Shown here piece by piece: positions 23,301-34,674 of a stretch of 64,000 nt of DNA. The translations under genes and the position numbers were made by a program. The notes beneath the pieces are model-generated. The model did not search any database and was not told the DNA's origin. It saw nothing but the letters and a program-made list of their open reading frames with translations. Origin of the DNA: Brachionus rotundiformis (lineage: Eukaryota; Rotifera; Eurotatoria; Ploima; Brachionidae); assembly GCA_016802295.1 (NCBI GenBank), contig JAESIW010000122.1:409161-473160 (forward strand). Reading direction: 5' to 3'. Every line of letters starts with the position of its first letter. Position 1 is the first letter of the stretch.

Positions 23301-24045
23301 GTCACCCTCCTATTTTTTCATCCGGGCTTGGGACCGGCATTGGCATAGTTATGACGGCGCACCTTTCCCTAAGAAGCCAGTGGGACGTTCATCATAAACA
23401 GCGCCACTCATCCGAGCACTCAAAATTGGCTGCGAACTCGGCAACTATTTAGACTAGCTTGGAACCACAAACCAAGCGACTTTTGAAAAAGTCTTAACTT
23501 AAGGCTTCCAAAGTTACGTACTATCTGCAGAGGGTCAGCTGCACAGCAGATTCTCGCTCCTTTCGGATTCTATACTGGGAGATGGTCGAAGCCAGCGGCG
23601 CCCTCATACGACAAGACTTGGACAAAGACCCGTAGGCCTATGTACCCGCCATACAGCTCTTCTGCAGACTACGTGAAAGACCACATGCACATACGATGCA
23701 TGTGGCTGCCACCACCCTCCTCTTTTTTCATCAGGGCTTGGGACCTGCGGATCGGCAGAGTTATGGTGACTGCTTTTTGATTCCATTTTTTTAGAACAAA
23801 ATTTTATTTTTGAAGATTCTAATTTTTTATTTTTAAAATCAACTTGTTTTTATACTCTTCTCAACTAATTTAACCAATTTAACCAATTTAGCTAATTTAA
23901 CTTTTTAGCCATATTTGAGAGTTTTATTTATAAAAAGCTTATAAAAAATTAAAGATTAAAATTCTTATTTGGTAGCTCCCACTCTCTTCCATTTTCATCA
24001 TGGGTTGAGACCCGTGGATTGGTAGAGCTGTGGTGACTGCTATTT
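23301..24045 (+). repeat. Box element, copy B (three boxes)
   Basis: Nearly identical to copy A at 8289-8985 over its first ~480 bases (boxes at 23301-23352 and about 23712-23772), then over a shared AT-rich 3' part. Unlike copy A, the AT-rich part is followed at about 23978-24045 by a third, diverged box (ending GGTAGAGCTGTGGTGACTGC). Small indels distinguish A and B, such as the spacing inside the ...AAGCGACTT... stretch. The short open frames here are shadows with no recognisable protein. Confidence 0.8.
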
Positions 24046-24339
24046 GTTCATTTTAGTTAAATTCAATAGACATGTACCAAACTTTTCCTAAGAAATGTCT
24101 TGCTATTATTTTTTTTTTGGTTTAAGCGGACAATTAAATTGTGGCATTCAATTTTCTTATATTTTACATAACAATTTTTTTGGATACGATTAAATTCAAA
24201 ACTTAAAAAAAATTAATTATTTTTTTAAGAAACACGCAAAAAGATATTTTTTTTATATTTTTATTTATTTAATAAAAAATTAAAGCTCATATTTCCAATT
24301 TGACTTAATAATAGATAATTATATTAACAGTTGATTAAA

Positions 24340-25266
24340 ATGTGTGAAGTGGACAGCAAAAAGGTGAAGCTAACCAGCCCAGAAGGAGCCAATTTGCTCA
24401 ATTCATTCCAGTTTGTCAAAGTTCTAAATGAGAACAACTTGAGCAAATTAATGATAATCCAGGCTGCCAAGAAAGATGAGACCTGTGAGAACCAGAACGC
24501 GGTGATCATATTCGAGAAGCCCCATTTTGGTCTTGATGAAGTGACCGCCTTCCTGGAGGTCAACAACCAAACTGAAATCGACATCCAGAATGACATTTAC
24601 AACAAATTCAGAATTTTCCCACTCTATCCATACAACAACATTCAAGTGCAGCTCATCTACCCGGCCACCGAACAGCACATCCAAAAGTATTCCATGCAAG
24701 AAATGTTCTTTGTGTCCGAAAGCTTTGAGGACTACAACAATTTGACTTTAAAGTTTATAAACCAGACCCAACTTAATCTAAACTGGGTTTACAACATTTT
24801 GGAGCACAAGACCGAAAGTGAGAGAATTATTTTTGAAGACGCGGATCCGGTCAATGGTTTTGTTCTGCTGCCGGACATGAAATGGGACGGCAAAGTGGAC
24901 AACTTGTACGCATTGGCTATAGTTCACCAAAAAAACATCCTCTCTCTGCGTTCGCTCACTGGCGAACATGTTCCTCTGCTGGAAAATGTGCGCAGTAAAT
25001 GCTACGCTGCTTTGGAAGAGAAATTTGGCATCAAGAAAGAAAAACTGCGCGCCTATGTCCACTATCAACCATCTTTTTACCATTTTCACATTCATTTTAG
25101 TCACATAAAGTACCAGTCACCTGCCATGCCTGACAGAAACATTCCCCTCTCACAAGTGATCAATAATTTGTCATTGTTTCCAAATTATTACCAGAAATCA
25201 ACTTTGGAAATGGTAATTAGACGAAATGAAAAGCTGTATGATTTGTACAAGCACAAATTAGAATAA
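24340..25266 (+). CDS. DCPS: Scavenger mRNA decapping enzyme DcpS (HIT family)
   Basis: Hydrolyses the m7GpppN cap left after 3'-to-5' mRNA decay, releasing m7GMP. Single exon, 308 residues (human about 337). The C-terminal HIT motif is HFHIHF (His-x-His-x-His), preceded by YVHYQPSFY, which matches the family's histidine-triad block with catalytic central His. Upstream, DMKWDGK and LRSLTGEHVPLL match the cap-binding region, and the N-terminal swapped domain is present but short. The start is the ATG at 24340; an in-frame TTG nine bases earlier is not needed. An AG (AACAG) immediately upstream could be a splice or trans-splice acceptor. It is not in an operon with the next gene as far as I can tell. 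Confidence 0.93.
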   Translation: MCEVDSKKVKLTSPEGANLLNSFQFVKVLNENNLSKLMIIQAAKKDETCENQNAVIIFEKPHFGLDEVTAFLEVNNQTEIDIQNDIYNKFRIFPLYPYNNIQVQLIYPATEQHIQKYSMQEMFFVSESFEDYNNLTLKFINQTQLNLNWVYNILEHKTESERIIFEDADPVNGFVLLPDMKWDGKVDNLYALAIVHQKNILSLRSLTGEHVPLLENVRSKCYAALEEKFGIKKEKLRAYVHYQPSFYHFHIHFSHIKYQSPAMPDRNIPLSQVINNLSLFPNYYQKSTLEMVIRRNEKLYDLYKHKLE

Positions 25267-25665
25267 ATTTCAATTAAGAAAGTTATTTTATTAATAATAA
25301 AATATTTTAGAAATTTAAATTTTTTTTTAATCAAATTTATTAATAACCAGCAATGAAAATTATTTATTTTAATTTAATAAAAACAGAATTTTAATTATAA
25401 TAGCAAATAATTAATTAGTGATGGTTGAACAGGTGGCATTGCTGTCTTAGTAAAATTGATCCTTGATTAAGTCATTTTTAGCATGAATTTGGTCACCTGA
25501 CTAGTTAAGGTTGCGCACCACTGACACAATTAACCATAATTTAATTAACTTAACTAAACTTTTTTTTTCTAAAGACAATTTTTTCTAATTTATAAATAAA
25601 TAAAAATTTTAATTTCTTAAATTTTGTTAAATGATAATTAAAATTAGAGCGGACCAGAGCTCACA
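25267..25665. other. Short intergenic region
   Basis: 399 bases between DCPS and the coiled-coil gene, same strand. No exon is obvious. AATTAG just before 25650 could be a splice acceptor if the downstream gene has an unseen 5' exon. Confidence 0.35.
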
Positions 25666-26964
25666 ATGATCCGCAGTCCATTCAATGAGATCGAGAACCA
25701 GGTGGAAAAAAGCGACTGCCACCGAGAAGGCTTTCGTCTAAAGCAAGAGGTCCTAATGCTCACAGAAACCAATAGGAGTCTAAATGGTGAAATATCGCGA
25801 TTGAAAATGATAATATCACAGATAGACAACGAAAAAGATAAGCTTCTAGATACAATAGATGAGAAGACGGTCCAAAATGTCAAGCTTAGAAAGGATGTCA
25901 CGAATTGTACACAAATAAATGAAAGCCTTAATGAACAGCTAGACCAAATGAATTCAATTATGGCCAAGACAAGCGGTCAGCTAGAGACCGTGAGCAACGA
26001 GCTGAACAACCTAAGAATCCATAGCGAATACTTGAAGATGGAAAACGCCCAGCTAAAGCAAGATGCGGATGCACATTTCAAAGAGTCTAGGCAGCTGCAA
26101 GATGATTTGTTGACCATAACCAGGGAGAACCAAGTCCTACACGCCGAACTGGAGAAACACAATTCAGACTTTAATTATCTAAAAAAACAAATCCAAGAAT
26201 ACATTGGTCAAATTTCAAAATTAAATGAAGCAATTGCGAACCATGAGTCCGAAAAGGAACAGCTCAAGTCTGACTTGGTGCAGTTGAGCAATGATTTTAA
26301 TGAGTTGAGAGATAGTTTGATTAAATGTGAAAATGAAAAATTTGGACTTAGAATGGAAGTGCAGATAAAAAATTTGGATGTAAATAGACTGAAGGACAAA
26401 GTGGAATCAATGGAGAAAGAATTTGGCAAAAAAGTGGCCGAATGTCAAGACTATGAGGTTAGACTATCGGTTTCGGCAAGAAATTTGCAGCGAAGTGAAG
26501 ACCAGTTGAAAAAGCTGAAATCGGAAATGAAAGAGCTGATGGAAGATATGGCAAATTTTAGAGATTTGAACACTCGTTTGGAGCAATTAAGGGATGATTT
26601 GAGCAGACAATTGACCAAAAAAGAGATTGAAAAAGATGGTTTGAAGACAATGTACGATGATGTGAGAACAGAAAATGAGCTATTGAAATCAAATTTAAAT
26701 GGAGAGAGAAACATGGTAAAACAATTGGAAGAAGTGATTGGAGCTAGTAGGAAAAATGATTTTCAGGTGCAAATGTTTAATCAGAGAAATGCTTTGGAAG
26801 TTAATTTATTAAAAGAAAGAATTGTGCTGGGTGAGAATAAGATAAGTAATATGAACAAAGAGTTCAATCGTTTGCAGAATAAGATAAAAAATTTGGAAGA
26901 GGAAAATGACACTCTAAAAAGGCAAACAAATAATTATAAATATGAGACTGTAATTAAAAAATAG
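25666..26964 (+). CDS. CEP135/TSGA10-like coiled-coil protein
   Basis: 432 residues, almost entirely heptad coiled coil, in one exon. The segment RQLQDDLLTITRENQVLHAEL and the later blocks (LSNERH-type NLNGERNMVKQLE ... QRNALEVNLLKERI ... ENDTLKRQ) match the order and spacing of the C-terminal half of CEP135 and its relative TSGA10. CEP135 organises the centriole cartwheel and pinwheel; TSGA10 is a sperm-tail relative. At 432 residues it is much shorter than CEP135 (about 1140) and shorter than TSGA10 (about 700), so either the N-terminus lies in unseen upstream exons or this lineage has a shortened protein. The start at 25666 is the first Met after a stop; AATTAG at 25645 could instead be an acceptor. 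Confidence 0.72.
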   Translation: MIRSPFNEIENQVEKSDCHREGFRLKQEVLMLTETNRSLNGEISRLKMIISQIDNEKDKLLDTIDEKTVQNVKLRKDVTNCTQINESLNEQLDQMNSIMAKTSGQLETVSNELNNLRIHSEYLKMENAQLKQDADAHFKESRQLQDDLLTITRENQVLHAELEKHNSDFNYLKKQIQEYIGQISKLNEAIANHESEKEQLKSDLVQLSNDFNELRDSLIKCENEKFGLRMEVQIKNLDVNRLKDKVESMEKEFGKKVAECQDYEVRLSVSARNLQRSEDQLKKLKSEMKELMEDMANFRDLNTRLEQLRDDLSRQLTKKEIEKDGLKTMYDDVRTENELLKSNLNGERNMVKQLEEVIGASRKNDFQVQMFNQRNALEVNLLKERIVLGENKISNMNKEFNRLQNKIKNLEEENDTLKRQTNNYKYETVIKK

Positions 26965-27204
26965 CCTAATATCTAAAACAATTTTATTAAATTTAAATAA
27001 ACTATTTTTAAAAAAATCATGTTGTTAATTATCAGCAATTAATTTTAGTCATTATGACATGTCTGTCTCAAAGGACTTAATCATGAAGTTTCTTTTTTTT
27101 AATTTGATTATATTTAGGAAAAAAAAAGATAAATAAAATTATAAAACATAAATTGAAAATATATTTTTAATTAAAATTTATTAAATTTAAATAAAAAATT
27201 AAAA

Positions 27205-27540
27205 ATGGTAAAAATTGTCACTCCAAATCGAGAACAGATACTGTGAAAACCAATCTATTAAAAACAACTTTCAGACCAGAGCATGTTTCCAATTTAAAAG
27301 ACTCTTACTTTTTATCTGTCTCATGAGAATTTGTTTATTTTTTTTAATTAATTTTTAATATTTACTGGATCGGAAGATAGTTTGTCTTTTTTGAATAAGC
27401 CAACACTAAATACAGCTGTGCCAGAAGCCTTCAATTAGATATGCCTGTGGTGAATGCACTAACTACACTTCTGGTGAAATCTTGGAGTGTTTTTTTGGCG
27501 AAAAGCGGCAGAGCAAGTAACAGAGACATGCAATATTTAG
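27205..27540 (+). pseudogene. Lipocalin-like copy, heavily decayed
   Basis: A third relative of the lipocalin at 33897-34674. The start (ATGGTAAAAATTGTCAC) matches ATGTTGAAAATTGTCACC of the intact gene, and 27265-27300 echoes the PEPISNF region. The best block is YACGECTNYTSGEILE, nearly the same as the intact YACGEYTNYTSGEILE, after which the frame is lost, though the CATGCAATATTTAGATTCA end is also shared. The GxW exon is missing. The close match of the third exon suggests a fairly recent duplicate. Confidence 0.75.
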
Positions 27541-28519
27541 ATTCATACAGAGACATTATAGACAAAGACATCAATTCATTATAAATATTGATTTCATTTT
27601 TTTTAAGTATATTTGTAGATAAAAATCATATAATTTTGGCAACAAATTTTTTTGTCATTTATTTTAATTAATAATTAGAGATTGCGTCACATCATCTGCC
27701 AATAGGTGATATATCCATTGGCAAAAAGTATTTTATAGTTTGAATTATTTTAATGAAAGGTATAACAATTTTGACAAAAACATGGCCAAAAATTCCTAAT
27801 TAATGGCATTAAGGTAATATTTTTACCATTAACCGAGATCTCTTCTTCATGATAATTAATTTTTTTTGATTTTGCATAATTTTCCAAATATTAAATCTAA
27901 AAATTTATTCTTACTTTGAACAAAATTCCACAAAATCATCTTAATTTTGAATTCAATTTTCATAATCACAAAAACTTAATCATTTTGTTTCCTAATCTCC
28001 TTTCGACAAATCACTTAATTAATTATTTGCTAAATTACCAACAAAAAATTAAATAATCAATAAACTTAACCGCTTTAAATCAGCTTAATTTTAATAGAAG
28101 AAGCACCTCGGGAGTCTCATTGCTATTTTTGTCAAAAATATCATGTTCATTTCGATTCAATTATGTAAAATTGATTGATATGATAAAATCGATTTCATTT
28201 TTAGTAAAAATTTTAATATTCATAAAAAATAAAATCTTAAATAATTGGCATATTTTGGATGAATTATTTTTCATTTCCTGATCTAATATTCTATTCCCAA
28301 TTGGCACAATTTACTTTAATGTAACAAACTTAATTATTACTTTAAGACAACGTAGCTACTTCTTTATAAAAATAAAAAAATAAAAATTTATATATATAGA
28401 AATATTTTTTAACTTATAGCAAAACCTATTTATGAATTAAAAATTTTTAGTCTAATTTGATGACGACTAAAGAGAAAATTTATTTATTATTTTTTATTAA
28501 ATTTAGATTTTATCCAAGC
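27541..28519. other. AT-rich intergenic
   Basis: No gene seen. An ATG at 28460 opens a short hydrophobic leader in frame with the GALNT gene, but ATTTAG at 28500-28505 and the normal N-terminal length of that family favour the later start. Confidence 0.4.
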
Positions 28520-31500
28520 ATGATCAACAAAGATGGTTTTAAGTACCACAATCCCAGACAAAAGCTGAACAACTTTCGGCTCATACTGGTCACTTCGCTG
28601 TTCTGGGTGCTGCTGGACACATTTCTGGTATTCTATTTGACCGACTGTTCTAACTCGTCGGGACTGAGGTCCTCGAGCGACAATCTCTATCTGAACGAGA
28701 TGAACAAGAAGCTAATAATAGAAAATGCCAATCTGAAAAAAGAGATAGAAAAGCTCAGGTACGAATCGGCCAATATGAGGCCTTTGCGCAACAAGAACAG
28801 ACTGAACCGAGCCGAAAAAACCACCAGCAAAAAACAGGACTTTTTTAATAAAGTCAAAAATTGGTTCGGCTCCGACTCGGAGGCAACCAATCCGCCAAGT
28901 TGGCCCGGCGAGAATGGTCGTGCTGTTCAAATACCACAAAATTTAAAGGAACAGTCCAAGAATAGATTCAAAGAGAACCAATTTAACATAATGGCCTCGG
29001 ACATGATTGCTTTGAATAGGAGTGTGCCTGACCAGCGCTCTTATGGGTAAGCTTACTAATTTTTAATTGGTAAAATGTGACCATTTGTTTGCTCTCTGGT
29101 GAATTAATAATTTATTTGCAAAAAAAATTTAGTCTAAGTTTATTAAAGACTAGTTTCTTATCTTTGTAAATTAATTTTGAACATTTTTGGCTTAAATTTT
29201 GAAGAGAAATTCTCAGTTGATTTGTGGGATTTTGGTTGAGAACTGATTTTGCCAAGTGGGAATAGTTGTAATGAAAAAAATTTGATTGTTAAAATTGGAG
29301 CAGGTATCTAGATAGTGTAGATATGAAAGCTTTATTAACAACTTCCTCTTAGTTCATAATTAATCTTAATTGCCTTAAAATAAATCTGAAAATTATTTTA
29401 ATTATAAGTGTTTGTAGTCTGATATTAGAAGAGAATTAATAGATTTATATTGTTTTGCCAGTGCTTTGGTCAAAGTAGTTTTGTTCTTTAATTATTTAAA
29501 AATTATTTAGTAAAATTTAATTTATTGAAATATAAAATAGAAATAGATTAAAAAATAGGTAATTTTTTGTTTAGAAATTTAGCTGTGATGTTGGTCGGAA
29601 TTGGTTGGTGTCAAAATTTTTATTTCATGAATAGATTTATTGCCATTTAATTTAAATTTTATTAAAATTACCAACAAAGCTAAGTATTGTTAGTTAAACA
29701 ATTAAAATTATTAATTATAAATGAAAAAAAAATTTAATTTAATTTAATTTAATAGATAAAAATGTATTCTTGGAATAAAAATCTTGAATAAGTAAATGGA
29801 GAACTGTGCCTTGAAATTTTGATTTTAGCTCATTATAACTGTGATCTTTTTGCATTTTTACTTTATCCTTGGTGAATGAGATGCCATTCTTGAACTATAA
29901 TCTTCAGGAAGCCAGACAAGTGGAATTTGGGAACAAAAAACAATTGTTCCACAATCCACAACGCCCACATACATAGAGATTTAATTATTAATATTCAATT
30001 AATGTCAATTATTTATAAATTTGAAGCAAAAAATTAATCTTATTTACTTTTATTAAATAAAATTTCTGGAAAAAAAAGCTCATTTTAGCCTGCACCTTAA
30101 GAAGCCATCTGAGTGACTTAGGCAGACTTATAAAATCAGCAAATTTGTTACACAATCACCAAGGTGCTAAGTTTGTCTAATGATTTTTAATTAATTGGTT
30201 TGGTAGAAACCAACAAAACGCCACTAATTGGTTCTTCTTTACACACTGACACTACCATGTCCATTTCTGGTTGATGCACGCGAGTCTTGGTATTAGTGTC
30301 AAGTCATTTAAGTCCTCTTCGAGGCCACATTTCTCCCAACTTTGCTCATATTAACCATCTTTTTTGTTCACAGATGCAAGTCGCGCAAATACGACCAAGA
30401 ATTGCCAAACACAAGCATCATAATTGTCTTTCACAATGAGGGAAATTCAACTTTGCTGCGCGGCTTGACCAGCATAGTGCGCAACTCGCCGCTCAATCTT
30501 CTAAAAGAGATAATTCTGGTCGATGATGCCAGCGAGGCTCGCGAGTACTTGCACGAAGCATTGGACAATTTTGTGAGAACATTGCCAATTGAGGTCAAAA
30601 TATTGCGCAACCAGGAGCGCATGGGCTTGATGAGATCGCGCTTGAGAGGAGCTGAGGCCGCATCCGGCGACACAATGACCTTTCTTGACGCTCATATTGA
30701 AACCACCAGAGGTTGGCTGCAGCCACTGCTTGCCGAGGTCAAGAAGAACCGCAAATCGGTGGTCTGTCCGGTTATAGACGTCATATCGGACGAGACTTTC
30801 GAGTACTTGACCGGCTCAGAGATGACCTATGGAGGTTTTGACTCTCATTTTGTGTTCGATTGGGTGCCAGTGCCAGAACGCGAGAACCAGCGTCGAGAGC
30901 ACGACAAATCGCGACCGCTGCGCACGCCCACCATGGCTGGCGGCTTGTTTACCATAGAGCGCAAGTATTTCTACGAGATTGGCTCCTATGACGACGGAAT
31001 GGACGTTTGGGGAGCTGAGAACTTGGAAATGTCGTTCAGGATTTGGATGTGCGGTGGCGAGTTGTTAATCTCGCCGTGTAGTCACGTGGGACACGTGTTC
31101 CGCAAGCAAACGCCATACACTTTCCCAGGCGGTACCAACCGCATCATATTCAAAAACAATCGACGCCTAATCGACGTCTGGACCGACGAGTACGCCAAGT
31201 ATTTCCATAAGATTGTGCCTGATTTAAATTTGGTAGATGCTGGAGATTTGACCAAGCGAATCGAGCTGAGAAAGAGGCTTGAATGCAAGTCGTTCAAGTG
31301 GTATTTGGACAATATTTATCCAGAGGCGCCATTGCCAAAGGATTTCTACCATGTGGGCGCTGTTCAAAACGAGCATTTGAATATGTGTCTGGACACAATG
31401 AATAGGAAGAATGGCGGCGAGTCGGGCGCCACGCTTTGCCACGGCCAAGGCGGCAATCAAATTTACGAATATTCCAAGGGACACAATTTGGTCTCTGGCG

Positions 31501-31745
31501 GCCTCTGTCTCGACTCGAGCATGTCAAACAAGCCGGTCAAATTGGTCAATTGTAATGCAGGTGCCAAGTCTCAGCAATGGGACTACGACAATCAAAGTCA
31601 ACAATTCCGCAATCGACTCACATCAGAATGCCTTATGGTAAACGAGAACAATCATCAGCAAATTGTCACCAGTGTTTGCCAAGACGGTAGCAAATTTCAG
31701 AAATGGTTGTTCAAAGATTCAATATTTGTGCATTCATCGTCTTAA
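28520..31745 (+). CDS. GALNT: Polypeptide N-acetylgalactosaminyltransferase
   Basis: A Golgi type II membrane enzyme that starts mucin-type O-glycosylation by moving GalNAc from UDP-GalNAc to Ser/Thr. Exons 28520-29046 and 30374-31745 join in phase 2 (TCT TAT GG|A TGC), leaving a 1.33-kb intron, and give about 632 residues. A short cytosolic tail precedes a membrane segment (LILVTSLFWVLLDTFLVFYL), then a stem of about 120 residues with coiled-coil character. The GT-A domain shows IIIVFHNEG, ILVDDAS, the Mn-binding LDAHIE (DxH), and the Gal/GalNAc motif GGLFTIERKYF ... WGAENLEMSFR. A C-terminal ricin-type lectin domain has CLDTM, CLDSS and QxW-type repeats (SQQWDYD, FQKWLF). The GALNT family is certain; the isoform is not. 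The start at 28520 is preferred over 28460. Confidence 0.95.
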
Positions 31746-32680
31746 TTAATCTTAAATCATTTATTAATTTATTAGCCAGTTTTTATTAGATATTTTTTTT
31801 TATCTTTTTAAAATTTTTTTTTCCCATTTTCAAATTTTATTTTTCAAATTTAATTTAACTAAGAAAAGTATGCACTGTTTAATTAAGCATTTATTTGCTC
31901 AAAAATTTTTAATTTTTAATAAAATTTCTCAACATTTATTTAAATTTTTATTTTAATTTTAAACAAAAAGTGAATAAAAAGGAACTGCAAGCGGTCAGAC
32001 TGGCGATTAGAAATTCTTCTCACCAAGATTTATGCGAGGATTTTAATTTTATTGTTAGAATGGTCTTTTTTTATAATTTTTATTCATTTAGAAAAGAGGC
32101 ATTAAATAAAATTCATGAAAGACTTAATTAAAAAAGTTTTTGAGATGAATATTCTATAGTAATTTTTATTTTAAAATTAACTTTTTTACTTATAAATTAA
32201 TTTTTTTTCGAAATAAACAATTCTGATCGCCAGTCTGACCGCTCGCCAAACGAATGATCGCACAATTTGGCGAACAGAATATATGATCGCCAAAATGATC
32301 GACCATCTGATCGTTCGCACAAATTTAGCCGGTCTAGGTGAACAGGTAATCAGTCATATTAATATTTTATCGGATATCTGGTCGCGTGTACGAAGCCCAA
32401 CACTATCAAATATAATTGAATTTTAGCTAAAAGCTAGGAAAAAAATCGTATTCATTCTAAATCAAATGAATATTTATTATTATATTATTAATTGACTGTT
32501 GCAATAACCATTATAAGCCGGTGATTGTTGGCGTTTCATTAATAAATGTTTATCAATATTTATGTTATCCATGATTAAATATAGACTATAATTATACAGT
32601 GGAGAATCGGTGATTAAAATTAAAAACAATTCCATTAAAAATTATTTCAAATTATTTAAAATTAAATAAACTATGTACTG
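31746..32680. other. Intergenic with a foldback element
   Basis: AT-rich apart from the foldback at 31987-32247 and a GATCG-rich patch at 32225-32312. No coding exon seen. Confidence 0.4.
31987..32247. repeat. Foldback / MITE-like element with ~28-bp terminal inverted repeats
   Basis: The left end (GCAAGCGGTCAGACTGGCGAT at 31987) and the right end (ATCGCCAGTCTGACCGCTCGCC, ending 32247) are inverted copies with one or two differences. The interior is about 200 bases of AT-rich filler with no frame. The size and structure suit a miniature inverted-repeat transposable element. I cannot see a clear target-site duplication. Confidence 0.7.
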
Positions 32681-32890
32681 TAGCAGCTATGAAAGCTAAC
32701 CGAATACTGGGTCTGAAAAGAAACTCTTTCAAGAACCGAGAATTAATATGACCTGTTTATAAATCACTTGTGAGAGCACATCTCGAGTATGCAGTAAGAA
32801 ACTGGAGGCCGTATTTAAAAATCAGACATTAAAATTCTTAAAAAAGTACAAAGAAGAGCCACAAAATTGATTGATTTTTTTTCAATTTCA
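32680..32890 (+). mobile_element. LINE reverse transcriptase C-terminal fragment
   Basis: Reading across one stop and small shifts gives AAMKANRILGLKRNSF, then VYKSLVRAHLEYAVRNWRPY and KKVQRRATKLI. This is the standard end of jockey/CR1-type non-LTR reverse transcriptases (KANRxLG ... LVRPHLEYA ... LEKVQRRATK). It is truncated on both sides and inactive. Confidence 0.82.
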
Positions 32891-33143
32891 AGGTTAATCA
32901 ACAGGCCATTTATTTGAATTATAGAAACAGATTTTACAAATTAAAAATAAATTGTTAATATAATTATTTAAAAAAGTAAAACATTGGTATATTTAAATTA
33001 AATTTTTTGAATTTTTTTACAAAATCTGAGAAAATTAGATTAATGTTATTAAAAATTGAATGCTTAAATATTGTAAATCTCAATACTGATCTCTTGATCA
33101 CAAAGCAATTTATAAGTCTGGAGAAAAAAAATACAAAAGTTTT

Positions 33144-33216
33144 TTCTGGCTGCCACTCTTTTTTCGTCAGGGCTTGGGACCTGCGGATCGGCGGAGTTAT
33201 GGAGATTGCTTTTTGT
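33144..33216 (+). repeat. Solo box of the box element
   Basis: A single copy of the ~60-base box (CTTTTTTCGTCAGGGCTTGGGACC ... GCGGAGTTATGG), most like the right-hand box of copies A and B, without the interior. It lies in AT-rich DNA 0.7 kb upstream of the intact lipocalin gene. Confidence 0.75.
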
Positions 33217-33249
33217 CCATTTTGTCACAAAATTTTTTTCTTAAAAATT

Positions 33250-33896
33250 TAAATTTTTTAATTCTTAAATCATTTTAAAAATAAACTTAAGCTATTAACC
33301 TTTTAAAGAGGTAAAGTTGTGGTGCATTTTTTCCAAAATCAATTTAAAAAAAAATGTTATTTTAAGATAAGATAAAAGATGAAGATATCATAAAATATTT
33401 TTCTATATAGAATTGTAAATGTCGCTAAATCAAATTAATCAAATTTATTTTGTAATTTAAATTTTAAAGAATAATTTATTAAATAATTTAGATTTTGATT
33501 TAAAAAAAATTTGTCATGTCATTAAATCTCCTGATTGTATTCCGTCAATTAACAAGTCTATTTTTATTTTAAAAGTTAAATCAAAAAAATGCTCGAAATT
33601 CAATTGAAGTGTTTTTTTATGACTTCGATAATTTCTATGTTTTGATAAAGTACCAAAAAATCTAGAATTTTTTAAAAAATTTTTTTTTTCTTAAAATAAA
33701 ATTTTCAAATTTTAAAATAGTACAAAAATGAATAGAAGCCAATATTTGTTATTTTCTCATGATATTTGTGACATTCTTCTGCTAAGTCATTGTTTGTCTT
33801 AGATTGATTATAAAATTAAGCTGTTAAATTAGAATAAAAAACATCAAAATCACATTTAAAAATTTTAATAAAAAATTAAATTATAAAGTTTCAAAA
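33250..33896. other. AT-rich intergenic
   Basis: Upstream region of the lipocalin gene. No exon or clear regulatory motif seen. Confidence 0.35.
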
Positions 33897-34674
33897 ATGT
33901 TGAAAATTGTCACCTTAATTTATTCTATTCTTTCAATATATGTATTACAAATTGAGAATTGTAGACCAACAATTACTGTGTACACCAGTGCACCAACAAC
34001 TACAAAAGTCATACAATCAATCAAGAAATGCCCAAGTCCAGAGCCTATTTCCAATTTTAATCTCTCAAAAGTACAATAAATATTTCTCCTATTTCTACAA
34101 TCAAATAAATAAATTTTATTATTTCAATTCAGATTCTTGGAAAATGGTATAATAATGTGGCATCAAGTAGTATTGTTCAACCAGGTGAAAGATGCACAAA
34201 ATTAGAATTTTCACAATCTCAGCCAAATGAAGTTTTATTCAAAATTACTTTATTAATCGAGTAGCTTAATTACCAATAAATATTAGTTTAATTTAAATTT
34301 TATTAACTCTTAGTGGAAATCAGAATCCTATGTCTAATTCCTATACACAAATAGTAAATGCAGCAGTACCAGGAACCTTCAATCAAACAACAACTTTACC
34401 AGTCTTGGACTCGAATGGCAATACAGTAGAGACAGTGATGTCATATACAATAACAGTACTCTATGCAGATGATAAATATGTTCTTAGTTACGCTTGTGGT
34501 GAATACACAAACTATACTTCTGGTGAAATCTTGGAGTATTTTTTTTTGGCAAAGCGAAGCAGAGCAAGCAATGCTTTAGCAGAAGCTTGGCCTATTTTGA
34601 GCTTAGTAAAAGATTTACCAACAAATTTAAATAATGGTGTATTCATACCAAACGATGGCACATGCAATATTTAG
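33897..34674 (+). CDS. Secreted lipocalin-like protein, intact copy
   Basis: A small extracellular protein of the lipocalin fold, expected to carry a hydrophobic ligand in its beta-barrel. Exons 33897-34070, 34133-34260 and 34314-34674 keep phase and give 220 residues. It has a signal peptide (MLKIVTLIYSILSIYVL), a Thr-rich stretch, the CPSPEPISNFNLSK lead-in, then LGKWYNN, the GxW lipocalin signature placed as in apolipoprotein D (NFDxxKxxGxWY). Cysteines in ERCTK, YACGE and the C-terminal GTC would form the usual two disulphides. SYACGEYTNY corresponds to the YxxxxxY/C strand and GVFIPNDGTC to the family's C-terminal segment. Two decayed relatives lie at 4.6 and 27.2 kb. The ligand is unknown. 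Confidence 0.72.

Noticed and set aside
28457..28519. Upstream in-frame start for GALNT giving a longer N-terminus
   Set aside because: It would put a second hydrophobic run before the membrane anchor, unusual for the family. An ATTTAG acceptor-like site and the length of other GALNTs favour the ATG at 28520.
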